Source: Comamonadaceae bacterium (GTDB lineage: Bacteria > Pseudomonadota > Gammaproteobacteria > Burkholderiales > Burkholderiaceae_C). Taken from it: a DNA stretch of 47,725 nt. The DNA is taken from the NCBI GenBank assembly GCA_014190675.1, contig BJGT01000012.1, positions 1 through 47,725 on the forward strand, given 5' to 3'. This document shows positions 17,860 to 26,797 of the stretch, piece after piece (positions within the stretch are counted from its first letter, which is position 1; every line of letters starts with the position of its first letter). The notes beneath the pieces are model-generated. The model was not told where the DNA came from, did not search any database, and saw only the letters and a program-made list of their open reading frames with translations. The position numbers and the translations under genes were made by a program.

Positions 17860-18635
17860 CAAGCACCTCCGGGATAGGCCCGCTGCAGGTACTGCAGTTC
17901 GCTCAGGATAAAGCCCATGTGCTCACTGTGAACACCCTGTTTGCCGGCACTGCGAAAACCGGTTTCAGCCGGCGCCGTCAAGCTCGCAGGCCGCAAAATA
18001 AGGCCCATCTCAGCCAGCCAGGCCGGCTGCAGATCGCACCAGCGCGGACCCAGCCCAGTTTGCGCCGCCTGCTCGTCAATCGCATCGCTGTCAAACAACT
18101 CATGGGTATAGGGCCACAGCTGCACCAGCGCGGCTGCCATTCGGCGCTGCGATTCGGGTGTGCCATCACCCAGACGAATCACCCAGTCGGCGGCATGCTG
18201 CTGGTGGTAGCGCGCCTCTTTGAAAGCCTTGCCCGCAATTGCGGCGAGCTCTGGGTCGCAGGAAGGCGCCAAGCGCTGCCACAACAGCTTTAAAAAAGTC
18301 GCCACCATGGTGGTGCGCAATACGGTGAAGCCGAAATCGCCACGCGGCAACTCGACCAGGGTGATGTTGCGGTAGTCCCGCTCTTCGCGCAAAAAAGCCA
18401 GCTGGTCTTCGTCATATTTCGGGTCGCCCATTTGTCCGGCATGGCTGAGCAGCGCGCGGGCCTGACCGACCAGGTCGAGTGCAATATTGGTCATGGCAAT
18501 GTCCTCTTCCAGCACCGGGGCATGGCCGCACCATTGGGACAAGCGGTGGCTCAAAATCAGGCAGGTGTCTGCCAGGCGCAGCACATACTGCACGCCCGGT
18601 TCACCCCCGAGCCTCACCGAGGTGGGCAGGGCCAT
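17856..18635 (-). CDS. paaC: Phenylacetyl-CoA epoxidase subunit PaaC
   Basis: This helical ferritin-like protein has about 259 residues, the structural partner of PaaA in the phenylacetyl-CoA 1,2-epoxidase. Typical stretches are LRLADTCLILSHRLSQW, EEDIAMTNIALDLVGQARAL, and KEARYHQQHAADWVIRLGDG. The ATG at 18635 shares one base with the paaB stop (TGATG), a usual coupling arrangement; a GTG one codon upstream is possible. PaaC stabilises PaaA but lacks the catalytic iron (family knowledge). Confidence 0.93.
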   Translation of the reverse strand: MALPTSVRLGGEPGVQYVLRLADTCLILSHRLSQWCGHAPVLEEDIAMTNIALDLVGQARALLSHAGQMGDPKYDEDQLAFLREERDYRNITLVELPRGDFGFTVLRTTMVATFLKLLWQRLAPSCDPELAAIAGKAFKEARYHQQHAADWVIRLGDGTPESQRRMAAALVQLWPYTHELFDSDAIDEQAAQTGLGPRWCDLQPAWLAEMGLILRPASLTAPAETGFRSAGKQGVHSEHMGFILSELQYLQRAYPGGAW

Positions 18636-18925
18636 CACATGTGGTCCACCGCGCCGGGCAGGCGATAGAAGGTCGGGTGCCGGTAGACCTTGTCCTCCAT
18701 GGGGTCAAACAGCATGGCCTTGTCGCCCGGGTCGCTCGCCACAATTTGGTCCGAGCGCACGACCCACAGGCTGCAGCCTTCTTGGCGTCGGGTGTAGACA
18801 TCCCGCGCCATATGCAAGGCCATCTTGGCGTCGGTGGCATGCAGGCTGCCGCAGTGTTTGTGGTCCAGACCCGCTTTGGTGCGTACAAAAACCTCCCAAA
18901 GCGGCCATTCATGCTGAGTTGTCAT
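18635..18925 (-). CDS. paaB: Phenylacetyl-CoA epoxidase subunit PaaB
   Basis: This small protein has 96 residues, full length for PaaB. It starts with WPLWEVFVRTKAGLDHKHCG and contains the SLHATDAKMALHMARDVYTR and LWVVRSDQIVAS stretches characteristic of the family. PaaB bridges PaaAC units in the epoxidase complex. AGGGAG lies six or seven bases upstream of its ATG, and 19 bases separate it from paaA. Its stop overlaps the paaC start. Confidence 0.93.
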   Translation of the reverse strand: MTTQHEWPLWEVFVRTKAGLDHKHCGSLHATDAKMALHMARDVYTRRQEGCSLWVVRSDQIVASDPGDKAMLFDPMEDKVYRHPTFYRLPGAVDHM

Positions 18926-18944
18926 GCTGCTCCCTGCTGATCAA

Positions 18945-19955
18945 TCAGGCTGCCTGGGCAATGGCATCGCGCTTGGCGGCATGGGCCAGCGCGGCCTCGC
19001 GCACCCAGGCGCCCTCTTCCCAGGCCTTGCGCCGGGCGCCGAGCCGCTCCTGGTTGCAGGGGCCGTCACCTCCCACCACGCGCCAAAACTCGGCCCAGTC
19101 AATCGGTCCGTGGTCATGCTGCTGGCGTGCCTCGTTCCAGACCAGACCGGGGTCAGGAAAACTCACCCCCAATTCGCGCGCCTGTGCCACCGCAGCATCG
19201 ATGAATTTTTGCCGCAGGGCGTCGTTGCTGATGCGCTTGATGCCCCAGCGCATCGACTGCGCGGTGTTGGGCGACTGCTCATCTGGTGGGCCAAACATCA
19301 TGATCGACGGCCACCACCAGCGGTTCACAGCATCCTGAACCATCGCCCGCTGCGCCTCGGTGCCTTGGCGCATCATGGTCAGCAGGGCCTCGTAGCCCTG
19401 GCGCTGATGAAAACTCTCTTCGCGGCAAATACGCACCATGGCCCGGGCATAGGGCGCATAGGAACAGCGGCACAAGGGCACCTGGTTCATGATCGCAGCC
19501 CCATCCACCAGCCAGCCGATGGTGCCCATGTCGGCCCAGGTCAGGGTGGGGTAGTTGAAGATTGAGCTGTACTTGGCCCGCCCGTCCAGCAGGGCGTCTG
19601 TCATGTCCCCGCGCGAGGTGCCCAGGGTCTCGGCTGCGGCATACAGGTAGAGGCCGTGGCCGGCCTCGTCCTGTATCTTGGCCAGCAGGATGGCCTTGCG
19701 CTTGAGGGTGGGCGCACGGGTAATCCAGTTGCCCTCGGGCAACATGCCCACCACCTCAGAGTGCGCATGCTGGCTGATCTGGCGCACCAAGGTCTTGCGG
19801 TAGTGCTCGGGCATCGAGTCCTTGGCCTCGATGAATTCACCCGCCGCAATGCGGGCTTCAAAACGCTGCTCGGCTTGCACCGTCTCGGCGCTCACCTGGG
19901 GCTGACGCCCAGGCACGGCCTGCGGGCGCTGGGTGTCCATTGCTTGTGTGTACAT
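18945..19955 (-). CDS. paaA: Phenylacetyl-CoA epoxidase catalytic subunit PaaA
   Basis: This catalytic di-iron subunit has 336 residues. Carboxylate and histidine ligands are visible in the motifs [16 protein letters not shown] and [15 protein letters not shown], the expected EAxH-type pair. The enzyme adds one oxygen atom of O2 across the aromatic ring of phenylacetyl-CoA to form the 1,2-epoxide. The start used is the first ATG ([12 protein letters not shown]); the Met at position 6 is an alternative and neither has a strong ribosome-binding site. It follows paaK after 30 bases. Confidence 0.95.
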   Translation of the reverse strand: MYTQAMDTQRPQAVPGRQPQVSAETVQAEQRFEARIAAGEFIEAKDSMPEHYRKTLVRQISQHAHSEVVGMLPEGNWITRAPTLKRKAILLAKIQDEAGHGLYLYAAAETLGTSRGDMTDALLDGRAKYSSIFNYPTLTWADMGTIGWLVDGAAIMNQVPLCRCSYAPYARAMVRICREESFHQRQGYEALLTMMRQGTEAQRAMVQDAVNRWWWPSIMMFGPPDEQSPNTAQSMRWGIKRISNDALRQKFIDAAVAQARELGVSFPDPGLVWNEARQQHDHGPIDWAEFWRVVGGDGPCNQERLGARRKAWEEGAWVREAALAHAAKRDAIAQAA

Positions 19956-19985
19956 GGTTGGCTTGTTTGATTTAATCGCGCCGAC

Positions 19986-21308
19986 TCAGGGCGGCGCCAC
20001 CCGTTTGTCAAAAACCCGCCTGGCCTTGCCGGTCAGCGTGCGCTCGATCGCCTCGGGAGCAAGCACCGCCACCGCGCAGGAAATTCCCACCAGGTTTTTG
20101 ATGCGTTGCTGCAAAGCCGCAGCAATCTCGGCCACCGCCGCCTCAGACAGGTGGCGCGCAGCCGGCTGGAGCTCGCAGCGCACCTGCACCTCATCGAGCA
20201 GGGCCTCGCGGCTCACCACAATCTGGTACTGCCCCGACAAACCAGGCTGCTGCAACACGATTTCTTCAATTTGGGTGGGGAAAACATTCACGCCCCGGAT
20301 GATCAGCATATCGTCGCTGCGCCCAACAATCTTGCCCATGCGCCGAAATGCGCGGGAAGTCGGGGCCAGCAGGCGAGTCAGGTCGCGGGTGCGGTAGCGC
20401 ACCATGGGCAAAGCCTCTTTGCTCAGCGAGGTAAACACCAGTTCTCCCTCGCTGCCGTCGGGCAGCACCTCGCCGCTCAAGGGGTCGATCACCTCGGGGT
20501 AGAAGTGGTCCTCCCAAATCACCGGTCCGTCCTTGGATTCGACGCATTCGCTCGCCACGCCCGGCCCCATCACCTCGGACAAGCCGTAGATGTCCACCGC
20601 GTCGAGGCCGGCCCGGGCCTCGATATCGCGGCGCATCGCCTCAGTCCAAGGTTCAGCACCAAAAATACCGACTTTGAGGGATGTTGCGGCCGGGTCTAGC
20701 CCCTGACGCTCAAACTCTTCGATGATCACCTGCATATAGCTCGGTGTCACCATGATGATGTCGGGCTTGAAGTCTTGGATCAGCTGCACCTGCCGCTCGG
20801 TCTGCCCGCCAGACACCGGTATCACGGTGCAGCCCAGCAATTCGGCGCCATAGTGGGCCCCAAGCCCACCAGTAAACAGGCCGTAACCGTAAGCCACCTG
20901 AATCATGTCGCCGCGCCGACCTCCGGCTGCGCGTATCGAGCGGGCCACCAGCTGCGCCCAGGTGTCGATGTCGTTTTGCGTGTAACCCACCACGGTGGGC
21001 TTGCCCGTGGTGCCCGAGGACGCATGCAAACGCACCACCTGCTCACGAGGCACCGCAAACAGGCCAAACGGGTAGTTGTCGCGCAGGTCTTTTTTGACCG
21101 TGAAGGGAAAGCGCGACAGATCGCAGAGCGCCTTCAGGTCGGCCGGGTGAACCCCCTTCTCGTCAAACGCCCGGCGGTAATGGGGCACATGGTCATAGGC
21201 GCGCTGCAACGTGGTGCGCAGGCGCTGTAACTGGAGTGCGGTGATCTCGTCCCGGCTGGCGGTCTCAATCGGCTCCAGGTCGCCGGGGGCAACTGATTGA
21301 ACTGGCAT
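19986..21308 (-). CDS. paaK: Phenylacetate-CoA ligase
   Basis: This AMP-forming ligase has 440 residues and activates phenylacetate to phenylacetyl-CoA, the entry step of the pathway. Visible motifs are the P-loop ASSGTTGKPTVVGYT, GLSEVMGPGVASE, RTRDLTRLL and IIRGVNVFPTQIEE, all typical of PaaK. GGGAGG lies about six bases before the ATG. It is 15 bases downstream of paaI and precedes paaA, so activation and epoxidation are encoded together. Confidence 0.95.
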   Translation of the reverse strand: MPVQSVAPGDLEPIETASRDEITALQLQRLRTTLQRAYDHVPHYRRAFDEKGVHPADLKALCDLSRFPFTVKKDLRDNYPFGLFAVPREQVVRLHASSGTTGKPTVVGYTQNDIDTWAQLVARSIRAAGGRRGDMIQVAYGYGLFTGGLGAHYGAELLGCTVIPVSGGQTERQVQLIQDFKPDIIMVTPSYMQVIIEEFERQGLDPAATSLKVGIFGAEPWTEAMRRDIEARAGLDAVDIYGLSEVMGPGVASECVESKDGPVIWEDHFYPEVIDPLSGEVLPDGSEGELVFTSLSKEALPMVRYRTRDLTRLLAPTSRAFRRMGKIVGRSDDMLIIRGVNVFPTQIEEIVLQQPGLSGQYQIVVSREALLDEVQVRCELQPAARHLSEAAVAEIAAALQQRIKNLVGISCAVAVLAPEAIERTLTGKARRVFDKRVAPP

Positions 21309-21323
21309 CGCGATCCTCCCGGT

Positions 21324-21758
21324 TTAAACGGCCACCGTCGGCCTGCCCTTGAGGGTGTAGGAGCGGCCTCGAAACACGGCCACACGCTCGCCCCGCTGGT
21401 TAGTTACGGTCACATCGTAGACCCCGGTGCGGCCGCTGCGCGACACCTCGGCGCAGCTGGCGGTCAGCACATCGCCCAGATGCGCCGGAGCCAAAAAATC
21501 AATGCCAAAGCCCGAGGCCACGGTCAACTCGTTGTAGGAGTTGCAGGCAAAGGCGAATGCAGAATCTGCCAGGGTCGATAGCAAACCGCCATGGCAGGTG
21601 TGGTGACCGTTGAGCATGTCTTGGCGCACCAGCATGCTCAAGGTGGCAGTGCCGGGGGCCATCGCCAATATCTGCATGCCCAGGGCCTGCGAGGCCTGGT
21701 CCTGAGCCCACATGTGCAGGCGCACCTGGTCTGCGGTTTGCTGGGGTGTGAGCACCAT
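21324..21758 (-). CDS. paaI: Phenylacetyl-CoA pathway thioesterase PaaI
   Basis: This hotdog-fold thioesterase has 144 residues. The family motif HTCHGGLLSTLADSAFAFA and the following CNSYNELTVASGFGIDFLAPA match PaaI. PaaI hydrolyses CoA esters that would otherwise trap CoA when the ring-opening steps fail. It is the first gene of the leftward paa operon. Its ATG follows about 130 bases of leader downstream of the TATAAT/operator region. Confidence 0.92.
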   Translation of the reverse strand: MVLTPQQTADQVRLHMWAQDQASQALGMQILAMAPGTATLSMLVRQDMLNGHHTCHGGLLSTLADSAFAFACNSYNELTVASGFGIDFLAPAHLGDVLTASCAEVSRSGRTGVYDVTVTNQRGERVAVFRGRSYTLKGRPTVAV

Positions 21759-21889
21759 CAGCGCGCGCCCCAGATACCGGGCGCAGCACTGGCTGTAGCC
21801 CCTGCTGTGGCGCTTTTTGAAGCTGGTAGTTCGCGGTGCATGAACACAGAAAGACCTTTTTGGCTTTGATCACGGATCAGTCAATCTAA

Positions 21890-21911
21890 ACCGACCGTTC
21901 GGTAGATTATA
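21890..21911 (-). promoter_or_regulatory. paa operon promoter -10 box with overlapping TetR-type operator
   Basis: Reading leftward, a perfect TATAAT (21911-21906) is followed after two bases by the imperfect palindrome ACCGACCGTTCGGT (21890-21903, 12 of 14 positions symmetric). The expected transcription start lies within the palindrome, a classic place for a repressor. Slightly offset AATCTA and AGATT flanks add further dyad symmetry. No good -35 box is seen. The promoter directly abuts the stop of the upstream permease gene at 21913. The TetR-family protein at 15499-16200 is the obvious candidate ligand. Confidence 0.65.
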
Positions 21912-21912
21912 T

Positions 21913-22881
21913 TCAGGATTCCTTGCCGTAAGGCCGACCCAAGGCCTGCGGTGCCACCGCCGATCCGATAAAGCCAGCCAGCAAAACAACCGTCAGCACA
22001 TAGGGCAGGGCCTGGATCAACTGGACCGGCACCTCGCCCAGCCCGGCAATGCTGACCCCCTGTAAACGGATGGCGACCGAATCCAGGAAACCGAACAACA
22101 GGCAGGCCCAGAGCGCCTTGACCGGGTGCCAACGACCAAAAATCAGGGCTGCCAGCGCCATGAAGCCCCGCCCGGCGGTCATGTTCTGGGAAAAAGAGGC
22201 GCTCTGGGCCAACACCAGGTAGCTGCCAGCCAGGCCGCACAAAATACCATTCATGGTCAGGGCTGCGTAGCGCAAACCGCTCACCGATACCCCGGCCGCG
22301 TCGACCATTTGCGGGTTTTCTCCGACCGCCCGCAGGCGCAACCCAAAGCGGGTGCGAAACAACAGCCACCATACCGCGGGCACCATCGCAAAGGCCAAAT
22401 ACACCAAGGCGTCATGGCCAAGCAGGCCGGGGCCAAGCACAGGGCCGATGATGGCGATGCCCTGTACCCAATCAGCCAGGTCTGGCATCAGCGGGCTGAT
22501 GCGCACCGCAGCACTCACCGCCGGCGTTTGCCCGCCCTGGGCAAACCAGGCCATGCCCAGCACCACGGTCAAGCCCGCCGCAATGATGTTGGTTGCCACC
22601 CCCGAGACCACCTGATCGCCGCGGTAGCTGACACAGGCCAGCCCGTGCAGCCATGACAGCCCGGTAGCGACGCCAATGGCCAGCGCAACAGCCACGGCAG
22701 TGGATCCGTAAACCGCACCCGCAGCGCCAGACGCAAAGGCGGCAAACAGCATTTTTCCCTCCAGGCCAAGATCGATCACGCCCGAGCGTTCGGCCAGCAG
22801 GCCGGCCAGGGCACAAAGAATCAGGGGCGTGGCCATCCGCAAGGTCGAGGCCAGCAGCGCACCCCACAGCGCCTCATCCAT
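21913..22881 (-). CDS. Nucleoside-type ABC transporter permease (second permease)
   Basis: This multi-span permease has about 322 residues. LLAERSGVIDLGLEGKMLFAAF is characteristic of the permeases that work with BMP-family binding proteins in nucleoside uptake (NupQ/YufQ group). The ATG at 22881 (MDEALWGALL) is chosen because it starts the hydrophobic homologous part; the longer frame to 22965 adds an Arg-rich stretch that is only the shadow of the upstream gene. It overlaps the upstream permease by eight bases. It is the last gene of the transporter operon; the paa promoter lies at its end. Confidence 0.9.
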   Translation of the reverse strand: MDEALWGALLASTLRMATPLILCALAGLLAERSGVIDLGLEGKMLFAAFASGAAGAVYGSTAVAVALAIGVATGLSWLHGLACVSYRGDQVVSGVATNIIAAGLTVVLGMAWFAQGGQTPAVSAAVRISPLMPDLADWVQGIAIIGPVLGPGLLGHDALVYLAFAMVPAVWWLLFRTRFGLRLRAVGENPQMVDAAGVSVSGLRYAALTMNGILCGLAGSYLVLAQSASFSQNMTAGRGFMALAALIFGRWHPVKALWACLLFGFLDSVAIRLQGVSIAGLGEVPVQLIQALPYVLTVVLLAGFIGSAVAPQALGRPYGKES

Positions 22882-24019
22882 GCTCGCCCCCCGCCGCCGG
22901 AGCAGCCTGCCGGCGCCGCCCCATCGCCGCCAGCCGGGCCAGCAACCAGGCCAAGGCCGGCGCAATCACATACACCATCGCGCCGGAGAACAACACAATG
23001 AAACCCTGCAGCATCACCACCATGTTGCGGCTGAAACCCCGCACTTCAAAAGCCACCTCCGCACCGCCTTGAAACAGCGCGCCAAACAAGACACTGGCAA
23101 ACACGATGCCCAGCGGATGGTTGCGCCCCATCAGTGCCACTGCAATACCCGTAAAGCCCGCACCGCTGACAAACTCGAGCAACAGCCGCCCGCTCACACC
23201 AGCAATTTCATTCATACCGACCAGGCCGGCCAATGCCCCGGAGATGGCCATCGCCAACATCACCTGGCGCTGCGGGCCAATGCCTGCATAGCGGGCCGCC
23301 GCCGGGCTGGCACCCACCACCCGCAGGTGGTAACCCGACCGGGTATGCCAAAGAAACAGGTACACCAGCCAGCAGGCCAGCAGCGCGAGCAGCAGGCTTA
23401 GGTTCAAGGGGGAGGTCGGCCAGTCCAGGCCTAGCCAGCCCAGGGCGTCTCGCATGCTCGGCAGGCGCGCCGATTCGGCAAAGGCCCGGCTCTCCACCGC
23501 CATGGTGCCCGCCGGCCGCAACTGATGAACCAGCAGGTAAACCAGCAGGCTACTGGCTATGAAATTGAACATGATGGTGGTGATCACCACATGGCTGCCG
23601 CGGTAGGCCTGCAAGTAGGCCGGAATGGCGGCCCAGGCCATGCCAAACAGGGCACCCGCGAGCAGCATGATGGGCAGCATCAGCCAAGCCGGCAGGCTTG
23701 GCGACAGCCACAGTGCCACCAAGCCGGTGCCAAGACCGCCCAAAATCGCCTGACCTTCGCCGCCGATGTTGAATAAGCCGCCATGAAAAGCGACCGACAC
23801 AGCCAAGCCCGTGAAGATAAAGGTGGTGGCGTAATACAGCGTGTAACTGATGCCGCGCGGCGAGCCCAGGGCACCACTGACCAACACCAGCATCACCTCG
23901 ATCGGGTCTTGCCCAACCAACGCCACCACAGTACCGGCGGCGGCCAAGGCGACGGCCAAGCAGACCGCGGGCAGCAGCAGCAGATCAGCCCAGCGCGGCA
24001 GACCGTGGGTCGGGCTCAT
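22874..24019 (-). CDS. Nucleoside-type ABC transporter permease (first permease)
   Basis: This hydrophobic permease has 381 residues. FHGGLFNIGGEGQAILGGL and GYHLRVVGASPAAARYAGI are hallmarks of the BMP-associated permeases (NupP/YufP group). It overlaps the ATPase stop by four bases (ATGA) and the second permease start by eight bases, so the transporter genes are translationally coupled. With the second permease it forms the membrane channel for nucleosides or related purines; the exact cargo is inferred from the divergent nucleoside hydrolase and ribokinase genes. Confidence 0.9.
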   Translation of the reverse strand: MSPTHGLPRWADLLLLPAVCLAVALAAAGTVVALVGQDPIEVMLVLVSGALGSPRGISYTLYYATTFIFTGLAVSVAFHGGLFNIGGEGQAILGGLGTGLVALWLSPSLPAWLMLPIMLLAGALFGMAWAAIPAYLQAYRGSHVVITTIMFNFIASSLLVYLLVHQLRPAGTMAVESRAFAESARLPSMRDALGWLGLDWPTSPLNLSLLLALLACWLVYLFLWHTRSGYHLRVVGASPAAARYAGIGPQRQVMLAMAISGALAGLVGMNEIAGVSGRLLLEFVSGAGFTGIAVALMGRNHPLGIVFASVLFGALFQGGAEVAFEVRGFSRNMVVMLQGFIVLFSGAMVYVIAPALAWLLARLAAMGRRRQAAPAAGGEHG

Positions 24020-25545
24020 GCGCCGTCTCCAGTCATCAGCAGGCCCAGACCGGCTTCGGTGCAGTCGCCAATCGGCAATTCGCCGGCGATACGTCCCTGG
24101 TTCATGACAATCACCCGGTCTGAGAGGGCCAGGATTTCATCTAGCTCGCTTGACACCACCAGCACCGCGCAGCCGGCATCGCGCAAGGCCCGCAGGTGTG
24201 TGTAGATGAACTCGATGGCGCCAATGTCCACGCCGCGAGTCGGCTGGCCGACCAACAGCACCCGCGGGGCTTGGCCAAGTTCGCGCGCGAGCACCAGCTT
24301 TTGCTGATTACCGCCAGAAAACTTGCGGCTGCCCAACTCGGTGTTGGCTGGCCGGACATCAAAGCGCTGCATCATCGCCAGCGTGGCAGCGCGCATGCGG
24401 CCGTGGCGCAGCCAGCCCAGGTGGTTGTAGGCGGGCAGGCCGTCATAACCCAGTACCGCTGACTCCCAAGCCACAAAGGCCATGACCAGGGCCCGCGCCT
24501 GGCGATCTTCCGGCACATGGGCCAAGCCCAGCTGGCGGGCGAGGTGTGGCTGCAACCAGGCCGTGGACGTGAAGCTCTGGCCGCACAGCAGCAGTTGCCC
24601 GCTGTCCGGCACGCTCAGACCGCACAGCACATCGAGCAATTGACTCTGCCCGTTGCCCGAAACACCGGCCACGCCGACGATTTCTCCGGCATGCAGACTC
24701 AGGTTCAGTCCGGCCAACCGCTGCACGCCCAGGTCGTCGCGCAAGCCAATGTCGGAGGCGACCAGCAATGCCTGCGAAGCCGCCGGCCGAGCGGCATTCT
24801 CAAGCCGGCCCATTTGCACCTTGCGCCCGACCATGGCCAGGGCCAGGCCTTCGATGCTGGCCTGTGCCACCGGCGTGTCTAGCACCACCCGGCCAGCGCG
24901 CATCACGGTGACCTCGTCGCACAGGCGCATGACCTCCTTGAGTTTGTGTGTGATCAGCACAATCGTGCTGCCCTGTTCGCGCAGTGCGCGCAACACCGCA
25001 AACAATTGCTCGGCCTCTTGCGGCGTGAGCACCGCTGTGGGCTCATCGAGGATCAGGATGCGTGCGCCGCGGTACAGGGCTTTGAGAATCTCCAGGCGCT
25101 GACGGTCACCAACGGACAAATCCTGCACCAGCGCATCGAGCTTGACCCGCAGGCCGGTGGCCTGCATGAGGGGCTCGAGTTCCTGCTGCACCTGTCGCTG
25201 GGCCCGCGCCAGCTGCCAGTGCGGCTCAGCGCCCAGCAGCACATTGTCCAGGGCACTGAGCGTGTCAACCAGCATGAAGTGCTGGTGCACCATGCCAATG
25301 CCCAGGGCAATCGCGTCATCGGCATGGCGGATGGTGGCAGCTTGGCCGAACACTGCAATCTGGCCGCTGTCGGCCGCATAAAAGCCGTACAACACCGACA
25401 TCAGTGTGCTTTTACCGGCACCGTTTTCTCCCACAATGCCGTGCACCGTACCCCGGCGCACCGACAGGTTGACCCGGTCGTTGGCCTGCACAGCGCCGAA
25501 GCGCTTGCTGATGCCTGTCATGCACACCGCGAGATCAGGCTGCAT
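24016..25545 (-). CDS. Nucleoside-type ABC transporter ATPase with two nucleotide-binding domains
   Basis: This double ATPase has 509 residues. The first domain has Walker A GENGAGKSTLM, signature LSVGDRQRLEILKAL and Walker B ILILDEPTAVL. The second domain has the divergent loop GVSGNGQSQLL in place of a canonical Walker A, and signature FSGGNQQKLVLAREL, as is normal for RbsA/NupO-like proteins. It follows the binding-protein gene after 55 bases that can fold into hairpins, and its stop overlaps the first permease. Confidence 0.92.
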   Translation of the reverse strand: MQPDLAVCMTGISKRFGAVQANDRVNLSVRRGTVHGIVGENGAGKSTLMSVLYGFYAADSGQIAVFGQAATIRHADDAIALGIGMVHQHFMLVDTLSALDNVLLGAEPHWQLARAQRQVQQELEPLMQATGLRVKLDALVQDLSVGDRQRLEILKALYRGARILILDEPTAVLTPQEAEQLFAVLRALREQGSTIVLITHKLKEVMRLCDEVTVMRAGRVVLDTPVAQASIEGLALAMVGRKVQMGRLENAARPAASQALLVASDIGLRDDLGVQRLAGLNLSLHAGEIVGVAGVSGNGQSQLLDVLCGLSVPDSGQLLLCGQSFTSTAWLQPHLARQLGLAHVPEDRQARALVMAFVAWESAVLGYDGLPAYNHLGWLRHGRMRAATLAMMQRFDVRPANTELGSRKFSGGNQQKLVLARELGQAPRVLLVGQPTRGVDIGAIEFIYTHLRALRDAGCAVLVVSSELDEILALSDRVIVMNQGRIAGELPIGDCTEAGLGLLMTGDGA

Positions 25546-25600
25546 GGCTGCTCCGGGCAGGCCGCGGGGGCCAGCGCTCGCGCTCAGGCTCCCGGCAGCA
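25546..25600 (-). other. Intercistronic stem-loop region between the BMP binding protein and ATPase genes
   Basis: The outer arms GGCTGCTCCGGG (from 25546) and CCCGGCAGC (25591-25599) can pair with one bulge. Inside them AGCGC-TC-GCGCT (25573-25584) is a perfect inverted repeat. No U-run follows. As with the livK-livH gap, it may protect the upstream binding-protein mRNA and so give more binding protein than ATPase. The function is inferred. Confidence 0.45.
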
Positions 25601-26581
25601 TCAGTACTTGCAGGCGCTCGCTGTCATGTAGTCAACCACCTTGATCTTGCCGCTGAGGATGTCGGCCTTGGCTGCCTCAACTTTTTTACCCATATCAGCG
25701 CTCACCAGTTTTTCATTGTTTTTGTCCATGGCGTAGCCGACTCCCTCTTCTTTCAAGCCAAACACCGACAGGCCAGGCTTGTGCCCCTTGGCCACGTTGT
25801 ACACCGCCACATCCACCCGCTTGAGCATGGAGGTCAGCATGGTGCCGGGCTGGATATGGTTTTGGTTGCTGTCCACGCCGATGGCCAGTTTGCCGCCGTC
25901 CTTGGCAGCCTGGTACACACCAATGCCGGTGCCACCAGCGGCGGCAAACACCACATCGGCGCCCTTGGCAAACTGCGCCTTGGCCAGCTCACCACCGCGG
26001 GCGGGGTCGTTCCAGGCGGCGCCAGTGGTGCCGGTCATGTTGGCAAACACCTCGGCCTTGGGGTTGGCCCACTTGGCGCCCTGCTCGTAGCCGCACTGGA
26101 AGCGGCGGATCAGCGGGATGTCCATGCCACCCACAAAGCCGACCTTGCCAGTCTTGCTGGCCATGGCCGCCATGGCGCCGACCAGAAAACTGCCCTCATG
26201 CTCCTTGAACACCAAGGACTGAACATTGGGCAGCTTCACCTCGTCATCGATGATCGCGAAATTGAGTTTGGGGAATTCTTTGGCGATTTTTTCAACGCTC
26301 GAGGCCATGCTGAACGACATGGCGATGATCGGGCTGGCGCCCTTCTCGGCCATCCGGCGCAGGGCCTGCTCGCGCTGTGATTCGTTGGCAATTTCGAACT
26401 CAAGGTATTGCTTGCCGGTTTCTTTCTTCCACTTTTCCATGCCGTTGTAGGCCGCCTCATTGAACGATTTGTCGAATTTACCGCCCATATCAAACACGAT
26501 GGCCGGTTCGGCAGATACCGCGAAGCTGGTGGCCAAGGCTGCCGCCAAAACGCCCATACGGGCCGTGGTCTTGAATTTCAT
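25601..26581 (-). CDS. BMP-family nucleoside-binding periplasmic protein
   Basis: The protein has about 326 residues and an N-terminal Sec signal (MKFKTTARMGVLAAALATSF, cleavage near AVSA). The mature part contains FDMGGKFDKSFNEAAYNGM and GFVGGMDIPLIRRFQCGYEQ, typical of the BMP/PnrA/Med family that binds purine nucleosides. The start at 26581 begins the signal peptide; the longer frame upstream has no such character. It is the first gene of the leftward transporter operon, divergent from the ribokinase gene. Confidence 0.93.
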   Translation of the reverse strand: MKFKTTARMGVLAAALATSFAVSAEPAIVFDMGGKFDKSFNEAAYNGMEKWKKETGKQYLEFEIANESQREQALRRMAEKGASPIIAMSFSMASSVEKIAKEFPKLNFAIIDDEVKLPNVQSLVFKEHEGSFLVGAMAAMASKTGKVGFVGGMDIPLIRRFQCGYEQGAKWANPKAEVFANMTGTTGAAWNDPARGGELAKAQFAKGADVVFAAAGGTGIGVYQAAKDGGKLAIGVDSNQNHIQPGTMLTSMLKRVDVAVYNVAKGHKPGLSVFGLKEEGVGYAMDKNNEKLVSADMGKKVEAAKADILSGKIKVVDYMTASACKY

Positions 26582-26665
26582 GATCGCTCTTTCAGTGGTG
26601 GTTGGAGTGGACTTGTTTTCAGCAGTGCGGCTGCAATGACACCGGGCTTGGGTTAACACCCGCCA

Positions 26666-26733
26666 AGTTAAGCATAACAAACTTGCCCGTCAAGCGGGCC
26701 CTGATCAGGGTATTCATACAATGCGTTTTGACA
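26666..26733. promoter_or_regulatory. Divergent regulatory region of the nucleoside module
   Basis: Between the two operons lie a hairpin GCCCG-TCAAG-CGGGC (26685-26699) and, touching it, a perfect 12-bp palindrome CCCTGATCAGGG (26699-26710). Leftward, TTGACG (26693-26688) and TTAACT (26671-26666) are 16 bases apart, a weak sigma-70 candidate overlapping the hairpin. Rightward, a perfect TTGACA (26728-26733) exists but lacks a clear -10 at the right distance. The palindromes are reasonable operator candidates; no regulator gene is adjacent. Confidence 0.4.
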
Positions 26734-26797
26734 AACAGTCCTGCGGGTCTGCCCAATGCGGCAGCAGGCCAGGCCAGATGCATGCAAAGGTGATTCA

